A stretch of DNA of 64,000 nucleotides from Lentilactobacillus rapi DSM 19907 = JCM 15042 (GCF_001436255.1 NZ_AZEI01000083.1:1-64000), one strand, 5' to 3'; positions 45,214-54,399 are shown, numbered from the stretch's first letter. The notes: generated from the letters alone by a model not told the origin. A program made the numbers and translations.

Positions 45214-46533
45214 CTACTTTGTATAATCAATTCCCTTAGTTTCCTTAGTAAAGAACAGGGCAATCATTGAAACCACCGCCATGATCGCTAAATAGTAACC
45301 AACGGCATGGATTCCCCACTCTGCAACCAACCAGGAAGCAATCGTTGGGGCGAAAGCTGCTCCGACAATTGCGGACATATTATAAGCAATTCCCGCACCA
45401 GAATAACGCGTGTTAGTTGGGAACAATTCTGGGAGTAATGCCCCCACAGGCCCATAGACGATTCCCATTGCCACAAAACCAACTAGCAAGAAGAAGAGGC
45501 TCCCCCATACATTATGCTGGCCTTGGAAGAAGAATGGGAAGATAAATGCAAAGGCCACGATGACAACCGTTCCGGTTAACAGCACTTTTCGGCGACCAAA
45601 TTTATCAGATAAGATTGAAGAATAAACAATCATCCCGCCAAATGCAATAACGGATCCCATCAATAGTAACAAGAATTCTTTATTATCAAATCCAAGCGCG
45701 GTCGTCGCGTAACTCAATGACCAAGTTGACAATAGGAAGAAGAATGTGTAAGAAACGGCCATTGCCATCGTTCCTTGAAGAACTTGGCGCCAGTTCTTGG
45801 CAAATACTTCAACCAGCGGCGCTTTTTGAACTTCATCACGTTGTTGAGCCAAGCGGAACAATGGGGTCTCCTGCATTCTGCGGCGAACCCAGAGACCAAC
45901 GACAACCAGAATAGCTGAAGCCAGGAACGGAATCCGCCATCCAAATGAGGCCATTTGTGATTGGCTAAGTGTTGATTCCAAGATATAGTACAGCCCATTA
46001 CTAAGGAAGAACCCAATTGGGGCACCCAGCTCGGTAAAGGAACCGAACAATGCGCGTTTACCTTTAGGGGCATTTTCAGTGGCAACTAAAACGGCACCTG
46101 ACCATTCACCGCCCAAGCCGATCCCTTGAATGAAGCGGGCTAAACAGAGTAAAACAATTGAGGCCATCCCGATTGCCTTAAATCCGGGGAGAAATCCGAT
46201 GGCAACCGTTGATAGGCCCATCATTAATAATGAAACAACTAAGGCCCGTTTACGACCTAATTTATCGCCAAAGTGACCAAACAATAATGATCCCAGCGGC
46301 CGAGCCACAAAAGCAACGCCGAAAGTCAGTAAACTCAAAATCATGGCAATCGTTGGTGTTACGTTTGGGAAAAAGACGTTCGGGAAATAAGTTGCTGCGG
46401 CAGTTCCATATGCGTAAAAATCAAAAAATTCAATAGCCGTTCCAATCATTGATGCCATAATAACGGTCTTAATTGGGTCTCTTTCCAGTTTGGTTGCTTT
46501 TGTTGCGGTGTATGTAGTCGGTGTTTCTTCCAT
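45214..46533 (-). CDS. MHS-family metabolite:proton symporter
   Basis: 439 residues, 12 membrane segments. MFS/MHS signatures: FGHFGDKLGRKRAL between helices 2 and 3, RFIQGIGLGGEWSGAVLVATE in helices 4-5, and DKFGRRKVLL in the second half. Members carry proline, betaine, shikimate, citrate or 2-oxoglutarate. ATG 46533 follows AAGGAG by 8 bases. Its leader contains two hairpin repeats and, further up, a BCAA-rich leader peptide with attenuator. A branched-chain amino acid or keto acid substrate is therefore a reasonable inference. A separate promoter nearer the gene cannot be excluded. Confidence 0.9.
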   Translation of the reverse strand: MEETPTTYTATKATKLERDPIKTVIMASMIGTAIEFFDFYAYGTAAATYFPNVFFPNVTPTIAMILSLLTFGVAFVARPLGSLLFGHFGDKLGRKRALVVSLLMMGLSTVAIGFLPGFKAIGMASIVLLCLARFIQGIGLGGEWSGAVLVATENAPKGKRALFGSFTELGAPIGFFLSNGLYYILESTLSQSQMASFGWRIPFLASAILVVVGLWVRRRMQETPLFRLAQQRDEVQKAPLVEVFAKNWRQVLQGTMAMAVSYTFFFLLSTWSLSYATTALGFDNKEFLLLLMGSVIAFGGMIVYSSILSDKFGRRKVLLTGTVVIVAFAFIFPFFFQGQHNVWGSLFFLLVGFVAMGIVYGPVGALLPELFPTNTRYSGAGIAYNMSAIVGAAFAPTIASWLVAEWGIHAVGYYLAIMAVVSMIALFFTKETKGIDYTK

Positions 46534-46550
46534 AAAATTCACTCCTTATT

Positions 46551-46796
46551 TAGTGAGCGGAACAAAGCGGTTATCAATCGGAGTGTAAGTCTCCTCACTT
46601 GAAAATTCACGGGTTGGGAATTTTCGAGGGAGGTGCTTACATGCAGATTGTTGCTTTGCGCAGCTGTCCTTGTTTAGTGAGCGGAACAAAGCGGTTAGAA
46701 ACTGGAGCCTAAGTCTCCTTCTGCAGAAATCCCCGATTTTGGGATTTTTGCAGAAGGTGCTTAGGTGGAAGTTTCTGCTTTGCGCAGCTGTCCTAA
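46551..46796 (-). repeat. two tandem hairpin repeats in the MHS transporter leader
   Basis: Copies 46551-46670 and 46674-46796. Arms GAATTTTC/GAAAATTC in the first, AGAAACT/AGTTTCT and TTCTGCA/TGCAGAA in the second. In the transporter's sense the last copy ends CCGCTCACTAAATA, directly followed by AGGAG. Confidence 0.9.
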
Positions 46797-46898
46797 CGAT
46801 TGATTGACGAAAAGTTCTGAATAATACCATTAATTATTAAAATTAAATGAGAATCATTTCTACTGCAAAGTTTATCAAGCATCACCTCCCTTAAGGCT

Positions 46899-46988
46899 TA
46901 AAAAAACACCAAGGCCTGTTTTGACAGTCCTTGGTGTCTAAACCAATCCTGCCCGCGTCTTGCGGGCATGACAACATTGCCCGCGATC
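46899..46988 (-). promoter_or_regulatory. attenuator upstream of the MHS transporter
   Basis: In minus-strand order: GCGGGCA, a 9-base loop, TGCCCGC, then AAGAC and a second GCGGGCA able to compete for TGCCCGC. Next TTGGT can pair with ACCAA. ACCAA is also in the terminator arm CACCAAGG, which pairs with CCTTGGTG (46936-46929 with 46914-46907... stem ends) followed by seven T. The order of elements is the same as in front of ilvD. Confidence 0.85.
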
Positions 46989-47053
46989 TAAATAATGACG
47001 ACGATCTGGACGGCAATAATATTTAAGTTGAAAGTAAGATTAGTTTTTTTCAT
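46988..47053 (-). CDS. BCAA-rich leader peptide of the MHS transporter transcript
   Basis: 21 residues, MKKTNLTFNLN followed by IIAVQIVVII; 11 residues are Leu, Ile or Val and the C-terminal ten are almost all Ile/Val. AGAGGAAA lies about 6 bases before ATG. The stop TAG sits 3 bases before the first GCGGGC arm. It parallels the leader at 4806-4868 in length, N-terminal MK..TN and position relative to the stems. Ribosome stalling at Ile/Val codons is the presumed sensor. Confidence 0.85.
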   Translation of the reverse strand: MKKTNLTFNLNIIAVQIVVII

Positions 47054-47084
47054 GTCGATTTCCTCTTTTCATGGGTTGAATAAG

Positions 47085-47113
47085 ATATTATCATGTTGAT
47101 TATGAAAAGTAAA
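47085..47113 (-). promoter_or_regulatory. promoter of the MHS leader transcript
   Basis: TTTACT (47113-47108), 17 bases, TAATAT (47090-47085), 32 bases before the leader peptide. Confidence 0.6.
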
Positions 47114-47236
47114 TAAGAAAATTAAAATAATTCAAATTTGCGACAACTTTTTTTGATTTTTCAAGCGCGCTTCCTTTGTATTCCTTTCAAATCAAGGTTA
47201 GAATGATAAAGAACCCCGTAGGAGAGGAATTTGAAT

Positions 47237-48106
47237 ATGAAAACAGCCGTAATAACTGATAGTGCCAGCTATCTTGATAAGGAACTGGCTAATAAATACC
47301 GGATCACCGTTTTACCAATCACCGTGATTTTTGGTCAAACGCAATATCGCGATGGTGTTGATATCACCTCTGAAGCCTTTCTCAAGAAATTGGCTGAAAC
47401 TGATCAACTGCCGACAACCGCCCAAGTCACAATGGGCCAGATGCAGGCAGCATTTGACCAACTCAGTGAACAGGGATTCGATGAGGTCATCTGTGTCAAT
47501 CTGTCCTCTGGGATCACCTCGTTTTACGAAAACTTGGTTGCCTACAGCCAGCAAGTGACCAATATTAAGGTGTACCCATTCGATTCGAAAATCGCCAGCG
47601 CGGGGGAAGCTGACTTGGCACTGCTTGCCGGCAAGTTGGCACTGGTTGGTGAAAATGCCGCCACCATTATGCCAAAACTAGCCCAATTGAGAGACTCCAT
47701 TCACGTTTGTCTGGTGGTTGACAGCTTATCGCATCTCCAGCGAACGGGTCGGATCTCCAACACCTCAGCTTTTTTTGGCAATCTACTGAAAATCAAGCCA
47801 ATGTTAACTTTCGATGAGGCTGGGAAAATTGTTCCCTTGGCCAAAGATCGCACGATGAAGCAGTCACTTGAACACATCGTCAAATTCATCACCGAAAGTC
47901 AACCTGCCTTTCAGCTGCCGATGAGAATTTCGGTAGTTGACGCCAACAATCCAAAGCTCAGTGAAGCTTGGGTTAACCGATTCCATGAAGAATTTCCAAC
48001 CGTCTCCATCAGCACGTATCAAATTAGCCCAGCAATCACTGTTCACACTGGTGAAAAAGCCATGGGCGTTGTTTGGGATATTGATTGGGATAAACTTAGC
48101 AAGTAA
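47237..48106 (+). CDS. DegV-family fatty-acid-binding protein
   Basis: 289 residues. Typical DegV: AVITDSASYLDKELANKY, ITVIFGQTQYRDGVDI, TTAQVTMGQ, NLSSGITSFYENLVAY, DSLSHLQRTGRIS and a C-terminal HTGEKAMGVVW. ATG 47237 is 7 bases after GAGAGGAA. Predicted to bind a fatty acid and present it to FakA kinase for phospholipid synthesis. Monocistronic, with a terminator after it. Confidence 0.93.
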   Translation: MKTAVITDSASYLDKELANKYRITVLPITVIFGQTQYRDGVDITSEAFLKKLAETDQLPTTAQVTMGQMQAAFDQLSEQGFDEVICVNLSSGITSFYENLVAYSQQVTNIKVYPFDSKIASAGEADLALLAGKLALVGENAATIMPKLAQLRDSIHVCLVVDSLSHLQRTGRISNTSAFFGNLLKIKPMLTFDEAGKIVPLAKDRTMKQSLEHIVKFITESQPAFQLPMRISVVDANNPKLSEAWVNRFHEEFPTVSISTYQISPAITVHTGEKAMGVVWDIDWDKLSK

Positions 48107-48118
48107 CTTGAACCACAG

Positions 48119-48143
48119 CGAGTGAATTACCACTCGCTTTTTT
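48119..48143 (+). terminator. terminator of the DegV gene
   Basis: GCGAGTG pairs with CACTCGC, followed by six T. From 48144 to 48380 I see no further feature. Confidence 0.8.
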
Positions 48144-48380
48144 GTCGCCCTTTATTGAAATTGGCCACGCACCATTCGCTGAGATTTTAAATTTTATGAT
48201 ATTTTAGATAACCTATGATAAAATTTAAGTTGAATTTTAAAATATCACCATTTTTTCAAGTCTCGGCATAATATAATTACTAAGAATTGCAAATATGGCT
48301 ACTATTTCAAAATACACTTAATTCTAAACTCTCAGGTTTTCAATCATCATCAAAATTCGAAAGCAGAAGGTAAATCAATT

Positions 48381-49619
48381 ATGGCAAATTATCATAATTT
48401 GAAAGTTTTTAAATATGAGCATCCGACTGCTAACATCAAAGCGGAATATCAAAATCGATTTAACTCCCCGACCAGCATCATCACAAATCTCAAAATTAAT
48501 CCGATGAGAAAGGGCATTAAGCAAGCAACTGTTTTTCCACTCTTTCTACTACCCATCCAGGAGATCCTCAGGCTACAGGATCAAATCCAGCAAAATTCTA
48601 CCGAAATCACAAAACTAATGGCTGAATTGCCGGGCATTGCCTCTAGTCAGATGTTTCTTAACACCCTCTCAAATGAAATTCGAAGTACAAATGAAATTGA
48701 AGGGGTCAAAACAACCAATAAGGAAGTTAATCAGGCAATTGCAGCGGCTCAAAATCGTTCTGAAGAAAAGAGCCGATTACAATCGTTTGCCAAAATGTAT
48801 CTTAAAATTCAAAATCGCGAAAATCTCCAAATCAGATCTTTAGAAGATATTAGAAAAATCTATGATTTCTTGTTGGCCGGTGAAATTTCTCCGGATCGCA
48901 TTCCTGATGGCAAGCTTTTCAGGAACCGCTTTGTTCGCATTGGGAATGAAACCAATACCGTCCATTTACCGAAAGAATTTGAAGCCGATTTTTCTCCAGA
49001 CCTCATTGATTGGATTTCATTTATCAACGATGATACCGTGCCATTTTTAATCAAAACTTTTATTGCCCACTATTATTTTGAATATATTCATCCCTTCAAT
49101 GACGGTAACGGCCGAACTGGGAGATACATTGCCTGTGTTTACATTGGCTACAAGCTTGATCCGATGACAGCCATTACTTTTTCAAGCGAAATTAACAAGA
49201 ATCGAAATAAGTACTATTCTGCTTTTCAAGAGGTCGGCGATGAACGTAATATGGGTGAGATCACCTTCTTCGTCTTGGAAATGATGAAGATTCTTGCGAA
49301 AGGCCAGATTGCTTTAATCCAGAAATTCAGAGAAAATAGTCGGCGATTAGACGCAATTGGGGCAACACTTAAACGAACATTCACTGATGAAAATGTCAGA
49401 GAAGTTCTCTTCATCTATGCCCAATCATTTCTGTTTAATGACATTAGTGATGGTCTTGAAGATAGAGAGCTCCAATTGGCCACCACTAACATCGCCAATA
49501 CCAAGACAAGGAGAATATTGGACTCGTTGACCAAAGACAATATTCTGGAAGTAACCAAGCACTCGCCACTCACACGAAAATTAACTCAGGACTTTCTTGT
49601 TAAAAACGATCTTGAATAA
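48381..49619 (+). CDS. Fic-domain protein (AMP transferase-type)
   Basis: 412 residues. Full Fic motif HPFNDGNGRTGR (about residues 237-248) with catalytic His. An N-terminal inhibitory helix carries TNEIEG (about 113-118; S/TxxxEG/N), as in self-inhibited class II Fic proteins. A C-terminal winged-helix-like region follows (about 330-412). Targets are unknown; members usually attach AMP to proteins. AGAAGG is 8 bases upstream. A drug-exporter gene follows after 15 bases. Confidence 0.9.
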   Translation: MANYHNLKVFKYEHPTANIKAEYQNRFNSPTSIITNLKINPMRKGIKQATVFPLFLLPIQEILRLQDQIQQNSTEITKLMAELPGIASSQMFLNTLSNEIRSTNEIEGVKTTNKEVNQAIAAAQNRSEEKSRLQSFAKMYLKIQNRENLQIRSLEDIRKIYDFLLAGEISPDRIPDGKLFRNRFVRIGNETNTVHLPKEFEADFSPDLIDWISFINDDTVPFLIKTFIAHYYFEYIHPFNDGNGRTGRYIACVYIGYKLDPMTAITFSSEINKNRNKYYSAFQEVGDERNMGEITFFVLEMMKILAKGQIALIQKFRENSRRLDAIGATLKRTFTDENVREVLFIYAQSFLFNDISDGLEDRELQLATTNIANTKTRRILDSLTKDNILEVTKHSPLTRKLTQDFLVKNDLE

Positions 49620-49634
49620 AGAAGAGATGAAATC

Positions 49635-51047
49635 ATGACAATCAACAACGAAAAAATTAGCCGGCAAACAATGCTGGCTTTACTAGCAGCAGCGCTACTC
49701 TCATTTACGGGAATCCTCACCGAAACATCGATGAATGTGACTTTTCCTGAGCTCACCAGGATCTTCAACGTTTCCTTGGATACGGTTCAATGGATCACCA
49801 CTGGTTATCTGTTGATGGTCACCATCGTCATGGCAACAACGGCTTTCCTGTTGAAAAAATTCAAGTCACAACGGATCCATCTATTTGCGGCAATTGCCTT
49901 TGTAATCGGTGATGTCATGTGTGCCACGTCGCCAACCTTTTCGATACTGCTAACTGGTCGGCTCATTCAAGCAATCGCCACCGGATTATCCACGCCATTG
50001 ATGTTCCATATCATCTTCAACAAGATTCCAGCCGGGCGAATTGGTTCAATGACCGGGTTGGCCGGGATGGTCATTTCACTGGCCCCGGCATTAGGGCCAA
50101 CCTATGGGGGAACCGTTTCTTCAACCATGTCATGGCGAATGATCTTCTGGCTGATTCTGCCGATCATCGTAATTAGTTGGTGGCTTGGCTCCCACTACAT
50201 CCGAATCGATCCAGTTGGCACCGGTTCTTTTGACATCTTAAGTCTGGCATTGTTGGCGACCACCCTATTTTCAATGGTCTTCGCCGTCAGTAAGGCCGGC
50301 AAGTATCCCGTCTTCAGTTCTGCTGTCGTGCTGCCATTTCTCATCGGCTTGATTGCGCTGGGACTATTCATCTATTCGGATACCCACGGATCCTCGCAGT
50401 TATTGGATATTAAAATTTTAAAATGGTTGTCAACTTCCCTATCGGCCTTCACCTATTTTGTGCTGCAATTTGTGAATATTGGCGTTTCGTTTCTGATTCC
50501 GGTTTATTGTCAATATGTTCTGCATACGTCACCATTTATCGCCGGCTTGGTTTTATTGCCCGGTTCATTAGTCGGTGCCGCAATTTCTCCGTATGCCGGT
50601 CATCTGGCTGATATCAAGGGTTACGCGTTACCGATTATCCTCGGTTTGATCTCAATGACTTTGGGTGGTGGCATTTTCTTTGGTATCCAAAGCTTGCTAA
50701 CAGCCTGGATCATTCTGTTGGTTTATTCGTTTCTCCGATTTGGCTTCAACATGGGCTTTTCAAACACGATTTCCAACGCAATGCTAAACGTTCCCGAGCA
50801 ATATACGGCTGACGTCAACTCCTTTTTCAGCATGCTCCAACAATTTGCCGGCTCCATTGGTGTTGGGATTATGGCAGCGGTCATGGCAATCAGTCAAAAC
50901 AACGGCACCGGCAATTTAGCTGCCCGTTCGTTTATCGGTGGCCGCTACGATTTCTTACTCGCCACCCTCTTGAGTGCAGCCGCCCTTATCGCTACCATTA
51001 TCAACTTTAGAATTCAGCGGCGGCATCAATCACCCCAAACTAATTAA
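49635..51047 (+). CDS. MFS multidrug exporter, DHA2 type
   Basis: 470 residues, about 14 membrane segments, EmrB/QacA-like: NVTFPELTRIFNVSLDTVQWITTGYLL in segments 1-2 (partly quoted; residues about 34-60) and the antiporter motif GLAGMVISLAPALGPTYGG (motif C, about 140). Predicted proton-driven export of drugs or lipophilic ions. AGAAGAGATG precedes ATG, 15 bases after the Fic gene, so the two form an operon. No regulator gene is adjacent. Confidence 0.9.
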   Translation: MTINNEKISRQTMLALLAAALLSFTGILTETSMNVTFPELTRIFNVSLDTVQWITTGYLLMVTIVMATTAFLLKKFKSQRIHLFAAIAFVIGDVMCATSPTFSILLTGRLIQAIATGLSTPLMFHIIFNKIPAGRIGSMTGLAGMVISLAPALGPTYGGTVSSTMSWRMIFWLILPIIVISWWLGSHYIRIDPVGTGSFDILSLALLATTLFSMVFAVSKAGKYPVFSSAVVLPFLIGLIALGLFIYSDTHGSSQLLDIKILKWLSTSLSAFTYFVLQFVNIGVSFLIPVYCQYVLHTSPFIAGLVLLPGSLVGAAISPYAGHLADIKGYALPIILGLISMTLGGGIFFGIQSLLTAWIILLVYSFLRFGFNMGFSNTISNAMLNVPEQYTADVNSFFSMLQQFAGSIGVGIMAAVMAISQNNGTGNLAARSFIGGRYDFLLATLLSAAALIATIINFRIQRRHQSPQTN

Positions 51048-51161
51048 TTTCAACCTTTCCATTGTGCACAAGGCTTTTTGTTTGAATTTCAATTCAAAAC
51101 CAGTTAATCTGAATTTGGTTATTTAGTATCAGTAAATAGCTACATTGACTGTTGCTTCGGT

Positions 51162-51658
51162 TTAGGACAGCTGCGTAAAGCAGAAACTTCCACCTAAGCA
51201 CCTTCTGCAAAAATCCCAAAACCAGGGATTCCTGCAGAAGGAGACTTAGGTTCCAGTTTCTAACCGCTTTACTCCGCTCACTGTTTTAGGACAGCTCCTC
51301 CAAGCAGAAGTCTGCATGTAAGCACCAGTAAGGAAAATTCCAGAACCGGGAATTTACCTCACTGGCGACTTACACTCCGACTTCTAAGCGCTTGGATCTG
51401 CTCACTGTTTTTAGGACAGCTGCGTCAGGCAGAAACCTGCGCATAAGCACCTTGGTCAAAAATTCCAAAATCGGGAATTTCTGCCCAAGGAGACTTATAC
51501 TCCGGTTTCTAGACGCCTGACTCCGCTCACTTGTTTTTAGGACAGCTCTGCAAAGCAGGAATCTGCGCGCAAGCACCTTGGAGAAAGATTCCAGGACCGG
51601 GAATCTCCCTCCAAGGCGACTTACACTCCGATTCCTAACCGCTTTGCTCCGCTCACTG
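51162..51658 (+). repeat. four tandem hairpin repeats upstream of gap
   Basis: Copies 51162-51283, 51284-51407, 51411-51531 and 51537-51658. Outer clamps differ but pair: GTAAAGC/GCTTTAC, TCCAAGC/GCTTGGA, GTCAGGC/GCCTGAC, GCAAAGC/GCTTTGC. Inner arms also differ: CTTCTGC/GCAGAAG, CCAGTAAGG/CCTCACTGG, CCTTGG/CCAAGG, CCTTGGAG/CTCCAAGG. The last ends 5 bases before the gap ribosome site region. Confidence 0.92.
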
Positions 51659-51679
51659 TTTTAAAGGGGGACTTCAATT

Positions 51680-52699
51680 ATGGTAAAAGTTGGAATTAAT
51701 GGTTTTGGACGAATCGGCCGCTTGATTTTACGCCGTATTTTGGAAATCAACGATCCGGACTTGGAAGTTGTTGCAATCAACGATTTAACCAGTCCGTCAA
51801 TGCTCGCATATTTATTCAAATATGATTCAACCCACGGTACCCTGCCTTACGATATTTCTTCAACGGATGATTCATTGGTTGTTGATGGCAAGAAGTACCG
51901 GGTTTACGCGGAAAAAGATGCCAGCCAGATTCCTTGGGTTAAAGATAATGGGGTAGATTTAGTCCTTGAATGTACTGGTTTCTATACTTCAAAAGAAAAA
52001 TCACAAGCTCATTTGGACGCCGGGGTTAAGAAAGTCCTGATCTCAGCACCCGCTGGGCCAATGAAGACAATTGTTTATAACGTTAACGACGATACCTTAA
52101 CCGCAGACGATCAAATCATCTCGGCTGGTTCTTGCACCACCAACGCATTAGCACCAATGGCTTACTTCCTCAACAAAGAATTTGGCTTGGAAGTCGGCAC
52201 GATGACAGCGATTCACGCATTTACCAGTTCGCAGATGATTCTTGATGGACCTAAAGGCAAGAAGTTCCGACCTAACCGAACCGCTTCTGCCAACACCATT
52301 CCTCATTCAACTGGAGCTGCTAAAGCAATCGGCTTGGTTATTCCAGAGCTTGAAGGTCACTTACAAGGTCACGCCCAACGAGTTGCCGTTGTTGATGGCT
52401 CGGTTTGTGAATTAGTTTCCGTTCTTAAGACTAAAGTAACCGCCGATCAAGTTAACGATGCCATCAAACCACACACTGACAACAACCCAGCATTTGGCTG
52501 GAACGATGACGAAATTGTTTCTTCAGACATCATCGGTGACACCCACGGGGCCGTTTACGATCCAACTTTGACGGAAGTAACCTCGAACGGTGATTTCCAA
52601 GTGGTCAAGACTGCAACCTGGTTCGATAACGAATATGGTTTCGTTTCAAACATGGTCCGCACCGCCAAGAAATTCGCTGAAGTATCTGGCTTGAACTAA
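51680..52699 (+). CDS. gap: glyceraldehyde-3-phosphate dehydrogenase
   Basis: 339 residues. NAD site [10 protein letters not shown]; catalytic Cys in [11 protein letters not shown] (about residue 155); [14 protein letters not shown] and WFDNEYGF are typical. It oxidises glyceraldehyde-3-P with phosphate and NAD in glycolysis. AAAGGGGGACTTCAATT precedes ATG. It stands alone with its own terminator, not in the usual cggR-gap-pgk-tpi cluster, and four hairpin repeats fill the space upstream with no promoter between them and the start. It may be a second gap copy. Confidence 0.96.
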   Translation: MVKVGINGFGRIGRLILRRILEINDPDLEVVAINDLTSPSMLAYLFKYDSTHGTLPYDISSTDDSLVVDGKKYRVYAEKDASQIPWVKDNGVDLVLECTGFYTSKEKSQAHLDAGVKKVLISAPAGPMKTIVYNVNDDTLTADDQIISAGSCTTNALAPMAYFLNKEFGLEVGTMTAIHAFTSSQMILDGPKGKKFRPNRTASANTIPHSTGAAKAIGLVIPELEGHLQGHAQRVAVVDGSVCELVSVLKTKVTADQVNDAIKPHTDNNPAFGWNDDEIVSSDIIGDTHGAVYDPTLTEVTSNGDFQVVKTATWFDNEYGFVSNMVRTAKKFAEVSGLN

Positions 52700-52725
52700 T
52701 CATTTAAATAAGCTTCATTCCAATT

Positions 52726-52777
52726 AAAAATCCGCAAAGTCGACGACTCGAAGTTCGTTGATTTTGCGGATTTTTTT
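52726..52777 (+). terminator. terminator of gap
   Basis: AAAAATCCGCAAA pairs with TTTGCGGATTTTT, followed by T. Confidence 0.9.
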
Positions 52778-52825
52778 AGTTAGTTCATGCTTAAAACCTG
52801 ATGATTAAAATGCTCAAATTCATTT

Positions 52826-53770
52826 CTATCGAACTGTGATATCCCCACCATCAGAAGTTAATCGGTAGAGTGGCCGGTTATTCTGAGCGATTTGCCACGA
52901 ATGGTTGCCCGATTGACCGAATAGGGATACATCGCCACCGTCAGCGCTGGCACTGACCTGCACCTGCTTGCGGTTAGGAATCGTTGCATCAATATCCCCA
53001 CCATCGGTGCTGGCAGTCAGCGAACTTTTGACCCGGTTATTATCCAAAACAACATCGCCGCCATCCGTATTAAGCACAGCATCCTTCAACTTGGTGGCGG
53101 TAAACGAAACGTCACCACCGGCTGTGGATATCGTCGCCGTTCCAGTTGTGAAATTCGAATTTTGATAAGTTAGATCCCCACCATCACTACTTTGGGTAAT
53201 TCCAGGCGCGGTGACATTCTTCAAGGTGGTATCATCGGTATTCTTTAATTCAAGCGCGGCTTTGGCAGTCACGTTTTCCAAATTAATTTCTGCATCTCCA
53301 GCCAACTGAAGTTGATTGACAGCAACGTTGGTTAATGAAACTTCATTGTCATTATGACCATCAATATGGGTTAATTGCGTATGCTTCGGCAAGGTGATCG
53401 TTATCTTCCCGCCATCATTTTGATAGCTGCTAATACTCAAGCCCATAATGCGGGTGTGATGTTGCTGCTCACCCTTAATTGTGAGTGTTTTTCCCGTCTG
53501 ACTAACCGTGTTGAATTTCGGATAGGCAATTGTCGGCCGCTTCACGTTGCCGGGTTGAACCACCACTTCACTATCAGTTGTAAAATTCAGTTGGTCAAAT
53601 GACCGGTTCAGCTGTTTGGTTTTCATTTTCATTGCCGTGCCCTGCTCGTCGTCAACCTTAAATCCATTGGCCCAAACAATTGGCTTAAAACCAGTATGGC
53701 CGAGGGCAACTGCGACCATGATGACACCAATGATGGTTAATGCTGAACCAATCACAATTGATTTCTTCAT
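52826..53770 (-). CDS. DUF4097-type surface protein with DGGD repeats
   Basis: 314 residues. One N-terminal membrane anchor or signal (IGSALTIIGVIMVAVALG). The rest is a beta-solenoid-like domain. Six spaced GGD units (SDGGDL, TAGGDV, TDGGDV, TDGGDI, ADGGDV, SDGGDI) mark turns of the repeat every 20-25 residues. This is the pattern of DUF4097/LiaG-like envelope-stress proteins. Its ATG overlaps the stop of the DUF1700 gene (ATGA), so it is the last gene of the PadR operon. Probably faces the outside of the membrane. Confidence 0.88.
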   Translation of the reverse strand: MKKSIVIGSALTIIGVIMVAVALGHTGFKPIVWANGFKVDDEQGTAMKMKTKQLNRSFDQLNFTTDSEVVVQPGNVKRPTIAYPKFNTVSQTGKTLTIKGEQQHHTRIMGLSISSYQNDGGKITITLPKHTQLTHIDGHNDNEVSLTNVAVNQLQLAGDAEINLENVTAKAALELKNTDDTTLKNVTAPGITQSSDGGDLTYQNSNFTTGTATISTAGGDVSFTATKLKDAVLNTDGGDVVLDNNRVKSSLTASTDGGDIDATIPNRKQVQVSASADGGDVSLFGQSGNHSWQIAQNNRPLYRLTSDGGDITVR

Positions 53771-54399
53771 TTTTGTCGTCTCCTTCCATGCTTCTCAGCT
53801 CGATTCTTTGGCACAATCTTCTGGTACGCCCAGCGAGAAAAAGTGGTGACCCCACGGACCACGCCGTTAAAGGCGGCTGAAAATAATGGTGTCATCAAGA
53901 TAATTAGGCCAACAAAGGCAATGCCGATGCCAGTGTAGAGAACGCCCAACCAAATGTCGCTCGGTAAGATGCTGATGCCGATAACCAAGCTGGCCAGCCC
54001 ACTGACGACGACCCCAAAAATTAAGCCAAGGAGCCCAACGATGATGCCAAAGGCTGCCGCGAAAACGCCAATTGACAACCCTGCTAATCCAAGCGCCAAT
54101 GGAATTGTAACTGGCGTAGATAAAACAGCCAGGATAATCAGCCAAACTGTCTTCATATCTTCCTTAGGCTTGGCCGTTCGCGACTGGGTGCTACTGCCAG
54201 CATCCAAGTTCTTGATCGAATAGTCAGCTAAAATTTTTCTGGTTAGCTGCCGTGGGGTCCCCAATTCACGAACACAATCGTTGTAAGTGGTGAAGTTCCC
54301 ATCCTGTAAATATTCGGTATAGAAATCAACCACTTCATTGCGTTCATCGGGATCCAGTTGCCCCAACAAAGCCGTTAATTCGGTTATATAATCATCCAT
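53767..54399 (-). CDS. DUF1700 (HAAS-type) membrane protein
   Basis: 210 residues from ATG 54399; the ATG at 54408 abuts the GGGAGA ribosome site. The N-terminal cytoplasmic part (MDDYITELTALLGQLDPDERNEVVDFYTEY region, about 1-65) is the HAAS/DUF1700 helical domain. Three or four membrane helices follow, and then a basic tail. It overlaps the PadR gene upstream and the DUF4097 gene downstream. The trio is a common arrangement and is thought to sense or respond to envelope stress. Confidence 0.88.
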   Translation of the reverse strand: MDDYITELTALLGQLDPDERNEVVDFYTEYLQDGNFTTYNDCVRELGTPRQLTRKILADYSIKNLDAGSSTQSRTAKPKEDMKTVWLIILAVLSTPVTIPLALGLAGLSIGVFAAAFGIIVGLLGLIFGVVVSGLASLVIGISILPSDIWLGVLYTGIGIAFVGLIILMTPLFSAAFNGVVRGVTTFSRWAYQKIVPKNRAEKHGRRRQK

